From: Natronomonas marina
GTDB taxonomy: Archaea > Halobacteriota > Halobacteria > Halobacteriales > Haloarculaceae
NCBI RefSeq assembly: GCF_024298905.1
Contig: NZ_CP101154.1
Location: 558,001-622,000, forward strand
Length of the DNA: 64,000 nt
Direction: 5' to 3'
Part shown: positions 36,297 to 45,753 of the stretch, piece by piece
Position numbering within the stretch: the stretch's first letter is position 1
Layout: each line of letters starts with the position of its first letter
Translations under genes and position numbers: made by a program
The notes under the pieces: model-generated
Told to the model about the DNA's origin: nothing
The model's input: only the letters and a program-made list of their open reading frames with translations
The model's database searches: none

Positions 36297-37199
36297 ATGA
36301 GCGACGCAGAACACGCCTCGTTGCTCGACTGCGAGGAGTGCCTCCAGCCGGCGGAGGCCTTCTCGGTCATCGGCAACGAGACGCGACTCGCCATCCTCGA
36401 GGCGCTGTGGGAGGCCCCCGAGCGGCCCGTGACGTTCTCGGAACTGCGCGGCCGGGTCGGGATGGCCGACAGCGCCCAGTTCAACTACCACCTCCAGAAG
36501 CTGACCGGCCAGTTCGTCCAGAAGTCCGACGACGGCTACGACTTCCGGAGTCCGGGGCGGGCGGTCATCCAGGCAGTACTGTCCGGGTCGCTGAACCGCG
36601 ACCCGGAACTCGGGCCCTTCGAGGTCGCCGGCGACTGCATCGACTGCGACGCCGGCCTCGAGGCGTTCTACGAGGACGAGCGGCTCCGGGTGGTCTGCCC
36701 GGACTGCGGCCGCGGCCACGCCGACTGGCCGTTCCCGCCCGGTGGTCTCGAGGACCGCACCCCCGAGGAGGTGGCCGCGGCGTTCAACCAGCGCGTCCGG
36801 CACCTGCTGTGTCTCTCCGCCGATGGGGTCTGCCCCGACTGCAACGGCCGGATGGAGACGACCGTCGACTACGCCGACTCCGAGTCCGACAGCACCGTCG
36901 ACGTGACCCACTGGTGTCGGCGCTGCGAGAACGAGTCGAGCACCACCGTCGGCATCTCGCTGCTGGACGACGCCGAGGTTGTCTCCTTCTACCGCGACCA
37001 CGGCGTCGACCTCAACGCCGTCCCGTTCTGGACGCTCCCGTGGTGTGTCGCCGACGACGACACCACCGTCCTGGACGACGACCCCTGGCGGCTCCGCGTC
37101 GACGTCGAACTCGACGACGAACGGCTCGAGGTCGTCCTTGACGGCGAACTGACCGTCGTCGACTCCGAGCGCGTGCCAGCCAAGGCCGCCGACGACTGA
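36297..37199 (+). CDS. ArsR-type winged-helix regulator with C-terminal zinc-ribbon domains (DUF7351-like)
   Basis: 300 residues. An N-terminal winged helix (SVIGNETRLAILEALWE, FNYHLQKLTGQFV) is followed by a sensor-like part with several CxxC pairs: CIDC, CPDC, CPDC and CRRC. Likely a DNA-binding transcription regulator that also binds zinc. TATA-like TATTAG about 28 nt before the ATG. Ligand and targets unknown. Confidence 0.82.
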   Translation: MSDAEHASLLDCEECLQPAEAFSVIGNETRLAILEALWEAPERPVTFSELRGRVGMADSAQFNYHLQKLTGQFVQKSDDGYDFRSPGRAVIQAVLSGSLNRDPELGPFEVAGDCIDCDAGLEAFYEDERLRVVCPDCGRGHADWPFPPGGLEDRTPEEVAAAFNQRVRHLLCLSADGVCPDCNGRMETTVDYADSESDSTVDVTHWCRRCENESSTTVGISLLDDAEVVSFYRDHGVDLNAVPFWTLPWCVADDDTTVLDDDPWRLRVDVELDDERLEVVLDGELTVVDSERVPAKAADD

Positions 37200-37252
37200 C
37201 GCCCCCGGACGGCGGCCCGCAGTTTTTCACCCGGGACCCCCTCTCTGGACCC

Positions 37253-38236
37253 GTGCGGGAGTACGCCTTCGAACTGTCGATGTGCGCCGCCCTGGAGGCC
37301 GACAGCGACGGCATCCTGGCCCGCCAGCTCGGCTCGCACTCCCGCGTGGTCGACGTCGTCGAGGTCCGCCCCGGCCCGGCCTTCGACGAGCGGGTCGCCA
37401 TCACGCCCGAGCGGATTCCGCCCCCGGCCATAGAGAGCGACGTCGGCGTCGGGCGGGCCCGCTACTGGAAGGACGCCTTCGAGTTGCCGCCCGACCGCGC
37501 GCGCGGCGTCGTCGACCGCGCCGTCGAGGTCGGTTTCTTCGAGGCCGAGCGCCGCAACGGCCGCCGGTACGTCCGACAGACGGCGCGGTATCCCGACTGG
37601 TTCGACGGCCTGCGCGCCTTCGAAAACAAGCCGGACCTCGACCGGCCCGGCGACCTCTCACTGCAGTTGCGGAAGGACGTCTCCCTTTCGCTGTTCGACG
37701 AGGTGGTGCTCGTCACCGAATCCTACGTCACGGGCGCCCACCTCAATCGGCTTCCCGAGGCGGTCGGCGTCTGGCGGTTCAACCCCGAAACCGGCGACCT
37801 GGAGGTGGTCCGGGAGGCGACGCCGCTGCCGACCGACGAGGCCGGCCTCGCGGTGCTGGACGAGCACCCTGCCCGCGTCGACGTCGAACCGGTCGACGCC
37901 GCCGAGAAGGCTCGCCGGCGCCGCCGGATCGCGGAACGCGCCTACGGCAAGGGGTGGCGCCCGGGGGCGCTGCCCGCCTGCGAGCGCGCCGACGCCCGGG
38001 GGCCGCCGTTCCGGTCGGACGACGCCCTGCCGTACTGCACCTGGAAGGGCCGGTTCGTCGACCCGGCGCGGGAGTGCGGCCCCGACTGCGACGGCCACGA
38101 CCCGGCCGACCCGCCGGCGTGCGACCCCGAGGCGGTCCGCGCCGAGCGGTCGCCGTGGGAGCCCGACCCCGCCGGGACGGACCGCCGGCAGGCGGGGCTG
38201 GACCGGTTCGTCGGCGACGCCGGAGAGCCGGACTGA
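37253..38236 (+). CDS. DUF5787 family protein
   Basis: 327 residues; recognised from the N-terminal EYAFELSMCAALE and the late CTWKGRFVDPARECGPDC block. The family is haloarchaeal and uncharacterised; clustered C-terminal cysteines suggest a metal site. GTG start at 37253, with a TATA-like GTTTTTCA at 37221-37228 at leaderless distance. Convergent with the MBL hydrolase gene. Confidence 0.82.
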   Translation: MREYAFELSMCAALEADSDGILARQLGSHSRVVDVVEVRPGPAFDERVAITPERIPPPAIESDVGVGRARYWKDAFELPPDRARGVVDRAVEVGFFEAERRNGRRYVRQTARYPDWFDGLRAFENKPDLDRPGDLSLQLRKDVSLSLFDEVVLVTESYVTGAHLNRLPEAVGVWRFNPETGDLEVVREATPLPTDEAGLAVLDEHPARVDVEPVDAAEKARRRRRIAERAYGKGWRPGALPACERADARGPPFRSDDALPYCTWKGRFVDPARECGPDCDGHDPADPPACDPEAVRAERSPWEPDPAGTDRRQAGLDRFVGDAGEPD

Positions 38237-38271
38237 CCCGCAGCGAGGTCGGTAGTCCCGGCGGGGGCGCC

Positions 38272-39096
38272 CTACAGCACGAACCGCTCGCCGTCGACGG
38301 CCATGTCGTCGTCGAAGGCCTCCTCGGCGGGGATGTAGTGCGAGAGGTGGACCAGCCGGTAGTCGTCCGGCGAGAGGTCGGCAGCGAGCGCGCGGGCGCC
38401 CTCGATGGTCATGTGCTTGGTGCCGAAGGTCCGGAACGTCCCCTCGTCGTCGGGGTGGGCGCCGCCGAGCGGGTGGTACTCGCAGTACTTCGCGGGGACG
38501 ATGCCGTCGACGAAAAGCAGGTCGGCGTCCCGGAGGACGTCCCGGGAACGGTCCGGCACCGCGTAGCTGGTGTCCCCCGACAGCGACAGGGTCGCGCCCG
38601 TCTCGGGGTCCTCGATGCGGAGGCCGTAACAGACAAGCGGCGGGTGTTCGACCGGGACGAGCGTCACCTCGAAGCCGCAGGCCTCGAAGGGCTCGAACGG
38701 CGACTCGGGCGAGACGGTCACGGCGTCGAGGTAGTCGTACCGCCGGGAGACGGTTTCGGCGACGCTCTCGCCCGTCTCGGGGTCCGTCTCGTCGGGCGCG
38801 AACACCGGCACGTCCTCCAGCAGGCGGTAGGCGTTGCCCAGTCCGTCCAGGTGGTCGAAGTGGATGTGGGTGATACAGATCGCGTCCGGCAGGGCGGCGT
38901 CGCTGTCGAGGAACTGCTGGCGGAAGTCGGGGCTGGCATCGACGAGCAGCGACTCGCCTGTCCGCTCATTGCGGACGTGGACCGAGAAGCGCGAGCGCTC
39001 GACGCCGCGCTCCTCGGCCTCGCGGCAGGTGTCACAGGCGCAGTTCGGCGTCGGCGTCCCCGTCGTGTCGCCGGTCCCCAGCAGCGTGACCTCCAT
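38272..39096 (-). CDS. MBL-fold metallo-hydrolase (PhnP-like)
   Basis: 274 residues with an MBL core: THIHFDHLDG supplies the HxHxDH zinc site, later ligands are in SLSGDTSYA and VHLSHYIPA. The opening LGTGDTTGTPTPNCACDTC, with paired cysteines, resembles PhnP cyclic phosphodiesterases and tRNase Z relatives. The start MEVTLLGTG is the family N-terminus. Substrate unknown. Confidence 0.85.
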   Translation of the reverse strand: MEVTLLGTGDTTGTPTPNCACDTCREAEERGVERSRFSVHVRNERTGESLLVDASPDFRQQFLDSDAALPDAICITHIHFDHLDGLGNAYRLLEDVPVFAPDETDPETGESVAETVSRRYDYLDAVTVSPESPFEPFEACGFEVTLVPVEHPPLVCYGLRIEDPETGATLSLSGDTSYAVPDRSRDVLRDADLLFVDGIVPAKYCEYHPLGGAHPDDEGTFRTFGTKHMTIEGARALAADLSPDDYRLVHLSHYIPAEEAFDDDMAVDGERFVL

Positions 39097-39159
39097 CGTC
39101 GGTAGCGAGGGGCGTCGGGCGCCTAAACCTCCCGGTCGCCGGGTGCCGGCGCCCACCCG

Positions 39160-40503
39160 TCAGTCGTGGTCGTGGGCGTGGTCGTGGTCGTGGCCGCCGT
39201 CGGAGGCCGCCTCGCCGCCGCCCGCGACCAGCGCGTCGGCGTCGCCCTCGATCATGTCCATGTTCTTGAGGTTGTCCCGCTCCTCGAAGTCCTCGATGGC
39301 GTCGACGAGGTCGGACTGGGTGAGCGTCGTCCTGTTTTCGGTGAGCGCGTCGAGGACGGCCTCCCGGAGGACGAGTCGGAGGTCGCTGCCGGTCAGGCCC
39401 TCGGTGGCCTCGGCGAGTTCCTCGGGGTCGAAGTCCTCGACGTCCATCCGCCGGGTGACGATCCGGAGGATGTCGGCGCGCATCCCCCGATCCGGCTTCG
39501 GGAAGTTGACGATCTCGTCGAAGCGGCGCCAGGCGGCGGCGTCCAGCTGGTCGGGGTGGTTCGTCGCGCCGATGAGCAGCACGTCGTCCTGGATGAGCGA
39601 GATCTCGTCGATGCTCTTCAACAGCGTGTTGACCGCGCGCTTGATGGCGGCGTGCTCGTCCGACGAGCGCGTCTTGGCCACGAAGTCGAACTCGTCCATG
39701 AAGAGGATACACGGCGAGAGCCGCTTTGCGACCTCGAAGGTCTTGTCGACGTTCTTGGCCGTCTCGCCGAGGTACTGGCTCGTTATCATCGAGAGTTTCA
39801 CCTCGACGAAGGGGAGATCGAGGTCCTGCGCCAGCGCGCGGGCGACGCTCGTCTTCCCGGTGCCCGGCGGCCCGACGAACAGCAACTTCCCGATCTCCCG
39901 GAGCCCGATCTCGGCGAGGTAGTCGCGGTGCTCGATGGCCTTGACGATCTTGTGGATCTCGTTTTCCTGGTCGGTGGTGAGCACGAGGTCGTCCAGCGTC
40001 ATCTCGATCTCCTCGGGCGCCCGGATCTCCACGAGGTCGAGCATCTCCTCTTCGTCCTCGTCGAACATCTCCTCAAGCAGCGAGTCGATCCAGACCCGGT
40101 CGGCGTGGATGGGACGGTTCTGCTCGCGGGCCTCCTCGTAGACGACCCCCTCGAACTCCTCGGCGAACGCCGAGGCGAGCGTCGGGTTGCTGGTGACGGC
40201 GTCGGCGGTGATGCGGTCCAGGAGCCACGACTCGGCCATCTCGCGGTCGGTGAACTCGATCTTGCCGGAGAACTCGTCGCGGTCGGTGAACATCAGCCCG
40301 GAGATGGCCTCCCAGGGGCGTTCGACGCCGGTCGCGGCGGCGGCCGTCGAGGTCGTGGTCGTCAGCGGCCGCTCGACCTCGCCGTCCTCCCAGAAGACGC
40401 GGCGGTACCGCGGCGGCAGGTCGCGTTCGTCCAGTTCGCGGTTCTCGGTGTAGATGGCCGCAGTCAGCAGAAACTCAACGACGTCGAGTTCGGGGCTGCT
40501 CAT
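39160..40503 (-). CDS. AAA+ ATPase with His/Asp-rich tail
   Basis: 447 residues. An N-terminal helical region of about 170 residues contains a mixed acidic stretch (FDEDEEEMLDL). A classical AAA module follows: Walker A GPPGTGKT at 211-218, Walker B ILFMDEFDF, GATNHPDQLD and an arginine-finger-like AAWRRFDE. The extreme C-terminus is GGHDHDHAHDHD, a likely metal-binding or flexible tail. Resembles the 26S-proteasome/spastin AAA group but the role is unknown. Single gene, reading away from the thiolase gene. Confidence 0.85.
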   Translation of the reverse strand: MSSPELDVVEFLLTAAIYTENRELDERDLPPRYRRVFWEDGEVERPLTTTTSTAAAATGVERPWEAISGLMFTDRDEFSGKIEFTDREMAESWLLDRITADAVTSNPTLASAFAEEFEGVVYEEAREQNRPIHADRVWIDSLLEEMFDEDEEEMLDLVEIRAPEEIEMTLDDLVLTTDQENEIHKIVKAIEHRDYLAEIGLREIGKLLFVGPPGTGKTSVARALAQDLDLPFVEVKLSMITSQYLGETAKNVDKTFEVAKRLSPCILFMDEFDFVAKTRSSDEHAAIKRAVNTLLKSIDEISLIQDDVLLIGATNHPDQLDAAAWRRFDEIVNFPKPDRGMRADILRIVTRRMDVEDFDPEELAEATEGLTGSDLRLVLREAVLDALTENRTTLTQSDLVDAIEDFEERDNLKNMDMIEGDADALVAGGGEAASDGGHDHDHAHDHD

Positions 40504-40751
40504 TCCCCAAAACGTTCCCGCGGAACCCGTATAAGCCCGTCGAAACGCGCGCTTCTCCCGGTCTCGTGGCTGCCGGCGCCGCCCTCGACCCCGGTTTTCA
40601 CCGCCGGTCGAGTCGCCCTCGGCCCCGCGCCCGATAATAAAAACCCTGCCCAGACAGGTTTACAGTTTAAGCCGATAGCCGTTCTGTGTCTTACGTGGAA
40701 AACCGGCACGATTAGCAGGTTTAACGTGTCGGGAATACAATGTCGAAACGT

Positions 40752-41906
40752 ATGAGCGACAACACGCCAGTCGTGGTGAAGGCCTACCGGACACCGTTCG
40801 GGAAGGAGGACGGCGTCTTCTCGGAGGTTCGCTCCGAGGACCTCTCCATCCCGCTCATCGACGAGATCCTCGACGAGACCGGTCTCACCGGCGAGGACGT
40901 CGACGACCTCAAGTGGGGCTGTGCCCAGCAGCGCGAGGAGCAGGGCAACAACATGGCTCGCGTCATCGCGCTGATGTCCGAACTGGGCGAGGAGACGCCC
41001 GCGACGACCATCAACCGCTGGTGTGCCTCCTCCGCCGAGGCCGTCATCAGCGCCGCCGACGCCATCCGCGCCGGCCAGCGCGACTGCATCATCGCCGGCG
41101 GCGTCGAGTCGATGTCGCGGGTGAAGATGGGCCAGAACAACCAGATCCACCCCGGCCTCAACGACGAGCACAACATCGCCGCCCTCCAGATGGGCATCAC
41201 CGCCGAGGAGGTTGCCGAACGGTACGACGTCAGCCGGGAACAGCAGGACGCCTACGCTGCCCGCTCCCAGCAGCGCGCGGTCGCCGCCACCGAGGAGGGC
41301 CGCTTCGACGACGAGATCGTCCCCATCCAGGGCCACGACGACGACGGCGAGGAGATCGTCGTCGAGGAGGACGAGGGTCTCCGCCCCGGCACCACCGCCG
41401 AGAAACTCGCCGAGTTGCCGACCGTCTTCAAGGCCGACGGCACCGTCACGCCCGGCAACGCCTCCCAGACGACCGACGGCGCTGCGGCGCTGCTGGTCAC
41501 CTCCCGCGCGTTCGCCGAGGAGCACGGCTTCGAGGAACTGGCCGAGATCGGCAACAACGCCATCGCCGGCGTCGAACCCGAGGTCATGGGCATCGGTCCC
41601 ATCCCGGCCTGTGAGAACCTCTTCGACCGCTCCGGCACCACCGCCGACGACTACGACCTCGTCGAACTCAACGAGGCCTTCGCCTCGCAGTGTTACTACT
41701 GCCAGCAGGAACTCGGCTTCGACGACGACATCTACAACGTCAACGGCGGCGCCATCGCCATCGGCCACCCGCTGGGCGCCTCCGGCGCGCGCCTGCCCGT
41801 GACGCTCATCCACGAGATGAACAAGCGCGACGACGCCGAGCGCGGCATCGCCACCGAGTGCGTCGGCTTCGGCCAGGGCGCCGCAATCGAGTTCTTCGTC
41901 GAGTAG
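40752..41906 (+). CDS. Thiolase (acetyl-CoA C-acyltransferase)
   Basis: 384 residues. Acyl-accepting Cys91 in NRWCASSAEA, the His motif NVNGGAIAIGHPLGASGAR, and the second catalytic Cys in CVGFGQGAA are all present. It condenses or cleaves acyl-CoA in fatty acid or ketone metabolism. Two in-frame ATGs exist (40740 and 40752). A TATA-like TTTAAC at 40720-40724 is about 28 nt from the second, which also matches the family N-terminus. No other beta-oxidation gene is adjacent. Confidence 0.92.
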   Translation: MSDNTPVVVKAYRTPFGKEDGVFSEVRSEDLSIPLIDEILDETGLTGEDVDDLKWGCAQQREEQGNNMARVIALMSELGEETPATTINRWCASSAEAVISAADAIRAGQRDCIIAGGVESMSRVKMGQNNQIHPGLNDEHNIAALQMGITAEEVAERYDVSREQQDAYAARSQQRAVAATEEGRFDDEIVPIQGHDDDGEEIVVEEDEGLRPGTTAEKLAELPTVFKADGTVTPGNASQTTDGAAALLVTSRAFAEEHGFEELAEIGNNAIAGVEPEVMGIGPIPACENLFDRSGTTADDYDLVELNEAFASQCYYCQQELGFDDDIYNVNGGAIAIGHPLGASGARLPVTLIHEMNKRDDAERGIATECVGFGQGAAIEFFVE

Positions 41907-41978
41907 GACGGCCGCGGTCGTCGTTCCGCCGGACCGGGTTCGGCATCGTTTTCAGTGGGTCGCTCGTCCGTCGCGTGT

Positions 41979-42200
41979 ATGGAGACACCGGACAGCGACC
42001 TCGGCGTCTACGCCCTCTCGGGCGCCTTCGCCGTGCTCGTCTACCTGGTCGCGCTCGCCACGCTCGCGCTGGCGACCGACGTCGACCTGACGGTCGGCAC
42101 CACCGCCACGCTGACCGGCGGGTTCCTGCTGTTTCTGGGCTCGTACGTCGCCGCGATGGTCGTCTACCGGAACGTCCAGCGCCGTGAGGATGTGGACTGA
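41979..42200 (+). CDS. Small two-helix membrane protein
   Basis: 73 residues: an acidic start METPDSDLG, helices at about 12-34 and 40-62, and a charged C-terminus. A TATA-like GTTTTCAG about 27 nt upstream makes the ATG at 41979 a good leaderless start. Unknown family. Confidence 0.6.
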   Translation: METPDSDLGVYALSGAFAVLVYLVALATLALATDVDLTVGTTATLTGGFLLFLGSYVAAMVVYRNVQRREDVD

Positions 42201-42352
42201 CTCACCACGCGACCGCCCCGGTGGGGTGAGGTCGGTCACGGACCCGCCGGCGACGGGGGAGAGGGCGGACGAGCATCGGACCGGGCCGAACCGAGAGTAA
42301 GTGAGACGGTAGGGAACAGGATTTTAGTCGACGCGTTTCGAACTGGAATCAA

Positions 42353-42577
42353 ATGGTAAACTTGCCGTTCTTCACCGTCGGACTCCTGATGACGGTCCTC
42401 GGAGTCGTCGTCGCCCTGAACGCACGAGCGGATGTCGAAGTCGGCATGCGGATGCGGGGCATCCGTCCCGCCGAGGTAACCGAGACCGGCAAGGAGCGGG
42501 CGACGCGGCGGACCCGCATCGCGTCCGTCCTCGGTGCGCTCTTCGGTGTGGGAATGCTGCTTCTTGCGGTCCTGTAA
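42353..42577 (+). CDS. Small two-helix membrane protein
   Basis: 74 residues: an N-terminal helix (about 6-24), a conserved-looking polar middle with GMRMRGIRPAEVTETGKERA, and a C-terminal helix (about 55-74). TATA-like GATTTTAG about 28 nt before the ATG. I do not recognise the family with certainty. Confidence 0.6.
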   Translation: MVNLPFFTVGLLMTVLGVVVALNARADVEVGMRMRGIRPAEVTETGKERATRRTRIASVLGALFGVGMLLLAVL

Positions 42578-42603
42578 CTCCCGGCGGGCAGGCCCGTACG
42601 GCG

Positions 42604-43191
42604 TTACAGTTCGCCCTTCGTACTCGGCGTGTCGCTGCGCCGCTCGTCGAGGCGGGTCGCGTCGTCCAGCGACCGCGCCAGCGCCTTGAACAGCGCCTCG
42701 ATTTCGTGGTGGGCGTTCTCGCCGTCGACGGCGGCGTGCAGCGTCAATCCGGCGTTCAGCGCCAGCGATTCGGCGAAGTGTCGCGCCATGTCGCTGGTGA
42801 ACTCGCCGACCGCTGGCTGGGAGAACTCGCCGTCGAAGTAGAAGCGGGGTCGCCCGGAGACGTCGACGACGACGTCGGCGACGGCCTCGTCCAGCGGCAC
42901 CCGGCGGTCGGCGTAGCGGACGATGTCGCGCTTGTCGCCCAGCGCCTCCGCCAGCGCCTCGCCGATGGCGATGCCGACGTCCTCGACGGTGTGGTGGTCG
43001 TCGATTTCGAGGTCGCCGTCGCACCGCACGGTCAGATCGAAGAGGCCGTGCCTGGCGAGGGACTCGAGCATGTGGTCGAAGAAGCCGACGCCGGTGTCGA
43101 CGGTGCTGTCGCCGTCGCCGTCAAGCGAAAGCGTCACCTCGACGTCCGTCTCGGCCGTCTCCCGGGTGACGGCGGCCGTCCGGTCGCTCAT
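42604..43191 (-). CDS. hisB: Imidazoleglycerol-phosphate dehydratase
   Basis: 195 residues, monofunctional HisB for the sixth step of histidine synthesis. The paired manganese motifs are visible: [14 protein letters not shown] and [17 protein letters not shown] in the first half, and [10 protein letters not shown] and [16 protein letters not shown] in the second. Start [16 protein letters not shown]-like CTTATG about 25 nt upstream. hisA is 0.5 kb away and hisI 11 kb away, so the pathway genes are scattered. Confidence 0.94.
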   Translation of the reverse strand: MSDRTAAVTRETAETDVEVTLSLDGDGDSTVDTGVGFFDHMLESLARHGLFDLTVRCDGDLEIDDHHTVEDVGIAIGEALAEALGDKRDIVRYADRRVPLDEAVADVVVDVSGRPRFYFDGEFSQPAVGEFTSDMARHFAESLALNAGLTLHAAVDGENAHHEIEALFKALARSLDDATRLDERRSDTPSTKGEL

Positions 43192-43308
43192 ACGTTCCCC
43201 TTCTCGCGCACCCATAAGGTGATTGCGGCGACGGCCGCGGCCTGTCCCCGGTGTTCGACAGCATCTATCAGTCGTCCAACTTTTGTACCTCGGCGACGAA
43301 GGGCCAGT

Positions 43309-43482
43309 ATGCTCGAACTCGTCGGTCTGGCCTGGTCGGCCTGGAAACTGAGCGTCAAGCGCGTCGGACCCTACGGTGCGACCGTCGTCGCTGTCGCCGT
43401 GGTCGTCGCGTTCGTCTTCCTGCGGAACTACCTCGAGGAGGAGTACCCGCAGGCGGCCGAAACACTCGAGAAGGCCGTGTAG
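43309..43482 (+). CDS. 57-residue single-helix membrane protein
   Basis: [18 protein letters not shown], then a membrane helix at about 22-39 and a charged amphipathic end with [21 protein letters not shown]-like CTTTTGTA about 26 nt before the ATG. Reality rests on the promoter spacing and a clean helix pattern; function unknown. Confidence 0.55.
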   Translation: MLELVGLAWSAWKLSVKRVGPYGATVVAVAVVVAFVFLRNYLEEEYPQAAETLEKAV

Positions 43483-43547
43483 TCTGACGGCCGTCGGACG
43501 CCCGTTCCACTGAAAGATTTAAGCCCGCGCGTGGAACGGCCGGGAGC

Positions 43548-43688
43548 ATGAGCGCGCGGAACCTGCTCCCGGCGGCGGCGGCGCTGGCCGAACCCGTCGC
43601 GCCGGCCGTCTCACCGACCACCCGGGCGGGCCTGTTCGCGCGGGCCGCCGTCGTCTACGGGTGGGTCCGGGGACTGTCCGGTCGCTAA
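43548..43688 (+). CDS. 46-residue small protein
   Basis: Begins MSARNLLPAAAALAEP and ends in VYGWVRGLSGR; moderately hydrophobic and Ala-rich. A TATA-like ATTTAAG at 43517-43523 precedes the ATG by about 27 nt, the usual leaderless spacing here. Its stop overlaps the convergent hisA stop by 4 bases. Could be a real small protein; no family recognised. Confidence 0.42.
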   Translation: MSARNLLPAAAALAEPVAPAVSPTTRAGLFARAAVVYGWVRGLSGR

Positions 43689-44401
43689 ACTGCGTTCGCC
43701 TCCGCGAGGGTGAACTGCCCCTCGTAGAGCGCCGTCCCGACCACGACGGCCGCCGCGCCGGTCTCCTTTAGCGTGCGAACGTCCTCGAGCGTGGAGACGC
43801 CGCCGCTCGCAACGACGGGAATCTCGACCGCCTCGACGACGCGTGCGACCTCCTCCTGGCGGACGCCCGCCATCCGGCCCTCGACGTCGATGTCGGTAAA
43901 GAGGATGGCCGCCGCGCCCTCGTCCTCGTAGCGGGCGGCGGCCTCGGCGGGGTCGAGACCGGTTCCCTCGGTCCACCCGGAGACGACGACCTCCCCGCCC
44001 TTCGCGTCGAGACTCACCATCACGCTGTCGGGGAAGTCCTCGTCGATAGCGCCGACGATGGCCGGGTTCTCGACGGCCGCGGTGCCGAGGATGACCCGGT
44101 CGACGCCGGCCTCCAAGAGCGTGCAGGCGTCGTGAGCGGTGCGGATGCCGCCGCCGAACTGGACGTCGACGTCGACGGCCTCCAGCACCGCCTCCAGGGC
44201 CGCCGCGTTCTCGCGGTGGCCCTCGAAGGCGCCGTCGAGGTCGACGAGGTGCAGCGTCCCGGCGCCGGCCTCGACCCACCCCTCGGCGGCCTCGACGGGG
44301 TCGCCGTAGGTCTTGCCGGTGCCACGCTCGCCACCGACGAGCTGGACGACCTCGCCGTCCTGCATGTCGACCGCCGGAACGACCTCGAAACTGGGGAACA
44401 T
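43685..44401 (-). CDS. hisA: ProFAR isomerase (HisA)
   Basis: 238-residue TIM barrel for the fourth step of histidine synthesis. The duplicated phosphate-binding halves are seen: N-terminal VVPAVDMQDGEVVQLVGG, QFGGGIRTAHDA, LFTDIDVEGRMAG and VVASGGVSTLEDV. The start MFPSFEVVPAVD is the family N-terminus; upstream codons are not similar. Confidence 0.94.
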   Translation of the reverse strand: MFPSFEVVPAVDMQDGEVVQLVGGERGTGKTYGDPVEAAEGWVEAGAGTLHLVDLDGAFEGHRENAAALEAVLEAVDVDVQFGGGIRTAHDACTLLEAGVDRVILGTAAVENPAIVGAIDEDFPDSVMVSLDAKGGEVVVSGWTEGTGLDPAEAAARYEDEGAAAILFTDIDVEGRMAGVRQEEVARVVEAVEIPVVASGGVSTLEDVRTLKETGAAAVVVGTALYEGQFTLAEANAV

Positions 44402-44511
44402 GCTCGACTCCGGGAGCCCTCGGGCCAAAAGCGTACCCGTTGTGCGGAAGAGAAATTCCGGTCGGACGGGCAAGCAGGGCCCTTATTTGCCGTCCCCCTC
44501 TGTGTATCGAT

Positions 44512-45663
44512 ATGGATCTGTTGCTCGTGGTGGGGCTCGCGGTCGCGGTGTTCGTCGGCTACAATATCGGCGGCGCCAACACCGCCCCGGCGTTCGGCCC
44601 GGCGGTCGGTGCCGGCGTCCTGGGGAAACTGCTCGCCGCGGCGCTCATGACCGTCTTCTTTTTCGTCGGCGGCTGGACGCTCGGCCGGGAGGTCGTCGGC
44701 ACGCTCGGCGGCGACATCGTCCCCAGCGCACTGTTCACCCTGGAGGCGAGCATCGTCGTCCTCTTCTTCATCGGGTTCGCGCTGTTCGTCTCGAACTTCT
44801 TCGGCGTCCCCGCCTCGACCTCGATGACCGCGGTCGGCTCAATCGCGGGGCTGGGGCTTGCGGCCGGGTCGCTCAACTGGGAGACGATGGGCCGCATCGT
44901 CTCGTGGTGGATCGTCGCCCCCATCGTCGCCTTCTGGGTCAGCGGCGTCATCGGACGGTACTTCTACCCGACGATCAACGCCTGGGTCGCCATCCCGGAA
45001 TCGGACGGCAGTCCCTTCGGCGAGGACGCCACCCGGCGGGAACTCGTCGGCGCCGTCGTCGTCATCGGCATCGGCTGTCTGATGGCCTTCTCCAGCGGCG
45101 CCTCCAACGCCGCAAACGCCATCGCGCCGCTGGTCGGCAGCGGCGAGTTGTCGATAGACGCCGGCATCATCCTGGCGACGGTCGCGGTCGGTCTCGGCGC
45201 GTTCACCATCGCGCGCAAGACGCTGGACACGATGGGCAACGACCTGACCGAACTCCCGCTGACGGCGGCCATCGTCGTCGCGGTCGTCTCGGCGACGGCG
45301 ACGGCGGCGCTGGCGGCCATTGGCATCCCCGCCAGTTTCGTCATCATCGCCACCATGTCCATCGTCGGACTCGGATGGGGCCGGGCGACCCGGACGGCGA
45401 CCGCCCGGGATGCCGTCCGCGGGGAGGGTCCCAGCGTCTCCGTCGGCGCGCTCGCGGCCGACGAGGCCGCGACCGTCGGCGACGCCGCCCACGGCGGCGG
45501 GCAGTCCCCGCCCATCGGCGAGGAGGAGGCCGACGACATCCCCGCAGCGTCGGATCTCTTCGACCCCGAGACGACCGGTCGCGTCATCCTGATGCAGAAC
45601 GTCGTGCCGGCCATTGCGACCCTCGGGGCGTTCCTCGTCTTCCGACTGTTACCCATCGCGTAG
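44512..45663 (+). CDS. Inorganic phosphate transporter (PiT family)
   Basis: 383 residues with about ten membrane helices. The two PiT signature repeats are GYNIGGANTAPAFGPAVGAG near the N-terminus and FSSGASNAANAIAPLVG in the second half. A long acidic cytoplasmic loop (about 305-360) precedes the last helix. Symporter of phosphate with a cation. TATA-like CTTATTT about 27 nt before the ATG at 44512. No phoU-like gene is adjacent. Confidence 0.92.
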   Translation: MDLLLVVGLAVAVFVGYNIGGANTAPAFGPAVGAGVLGKLLAAALMTVFFFVGGWTLGREVVGTLGGDIVPSALFTLEASIVVLFFIGFALFVSNFFGVPASTSMTAVGSIAGLGLAAGSLNWETMGRIVSWWIVAPIVAFWVSGVIGRYFYPTINAWVAIPESDGSPFGEDATRRELVGAVVVIGIGCLMAFSSGASNAANAIAPLVGSGELSIDAGIILATVAVGLGAFTIARKTLDTMGNDLTELPLTAAIVVAVVSATATAALAAIGIPASFVIIATMSIVGLGWGRATRTATARDAVRGEGPSVSVGALAADEAATVGDAAHGGGQSPPIGEEEADDIPAASDLFDPETTGRVILMQNVVPAIATLGAFLVFRLLPIA

Positions 45664-45753
45664 TTGGCGGGGTCGACCGCGACGCCCTGTCCCCGCCACA
45701 CCGCCGGTTCCAACAGCAACCTTAAACATACAGGCGCGAGAACTCGACAGTTG

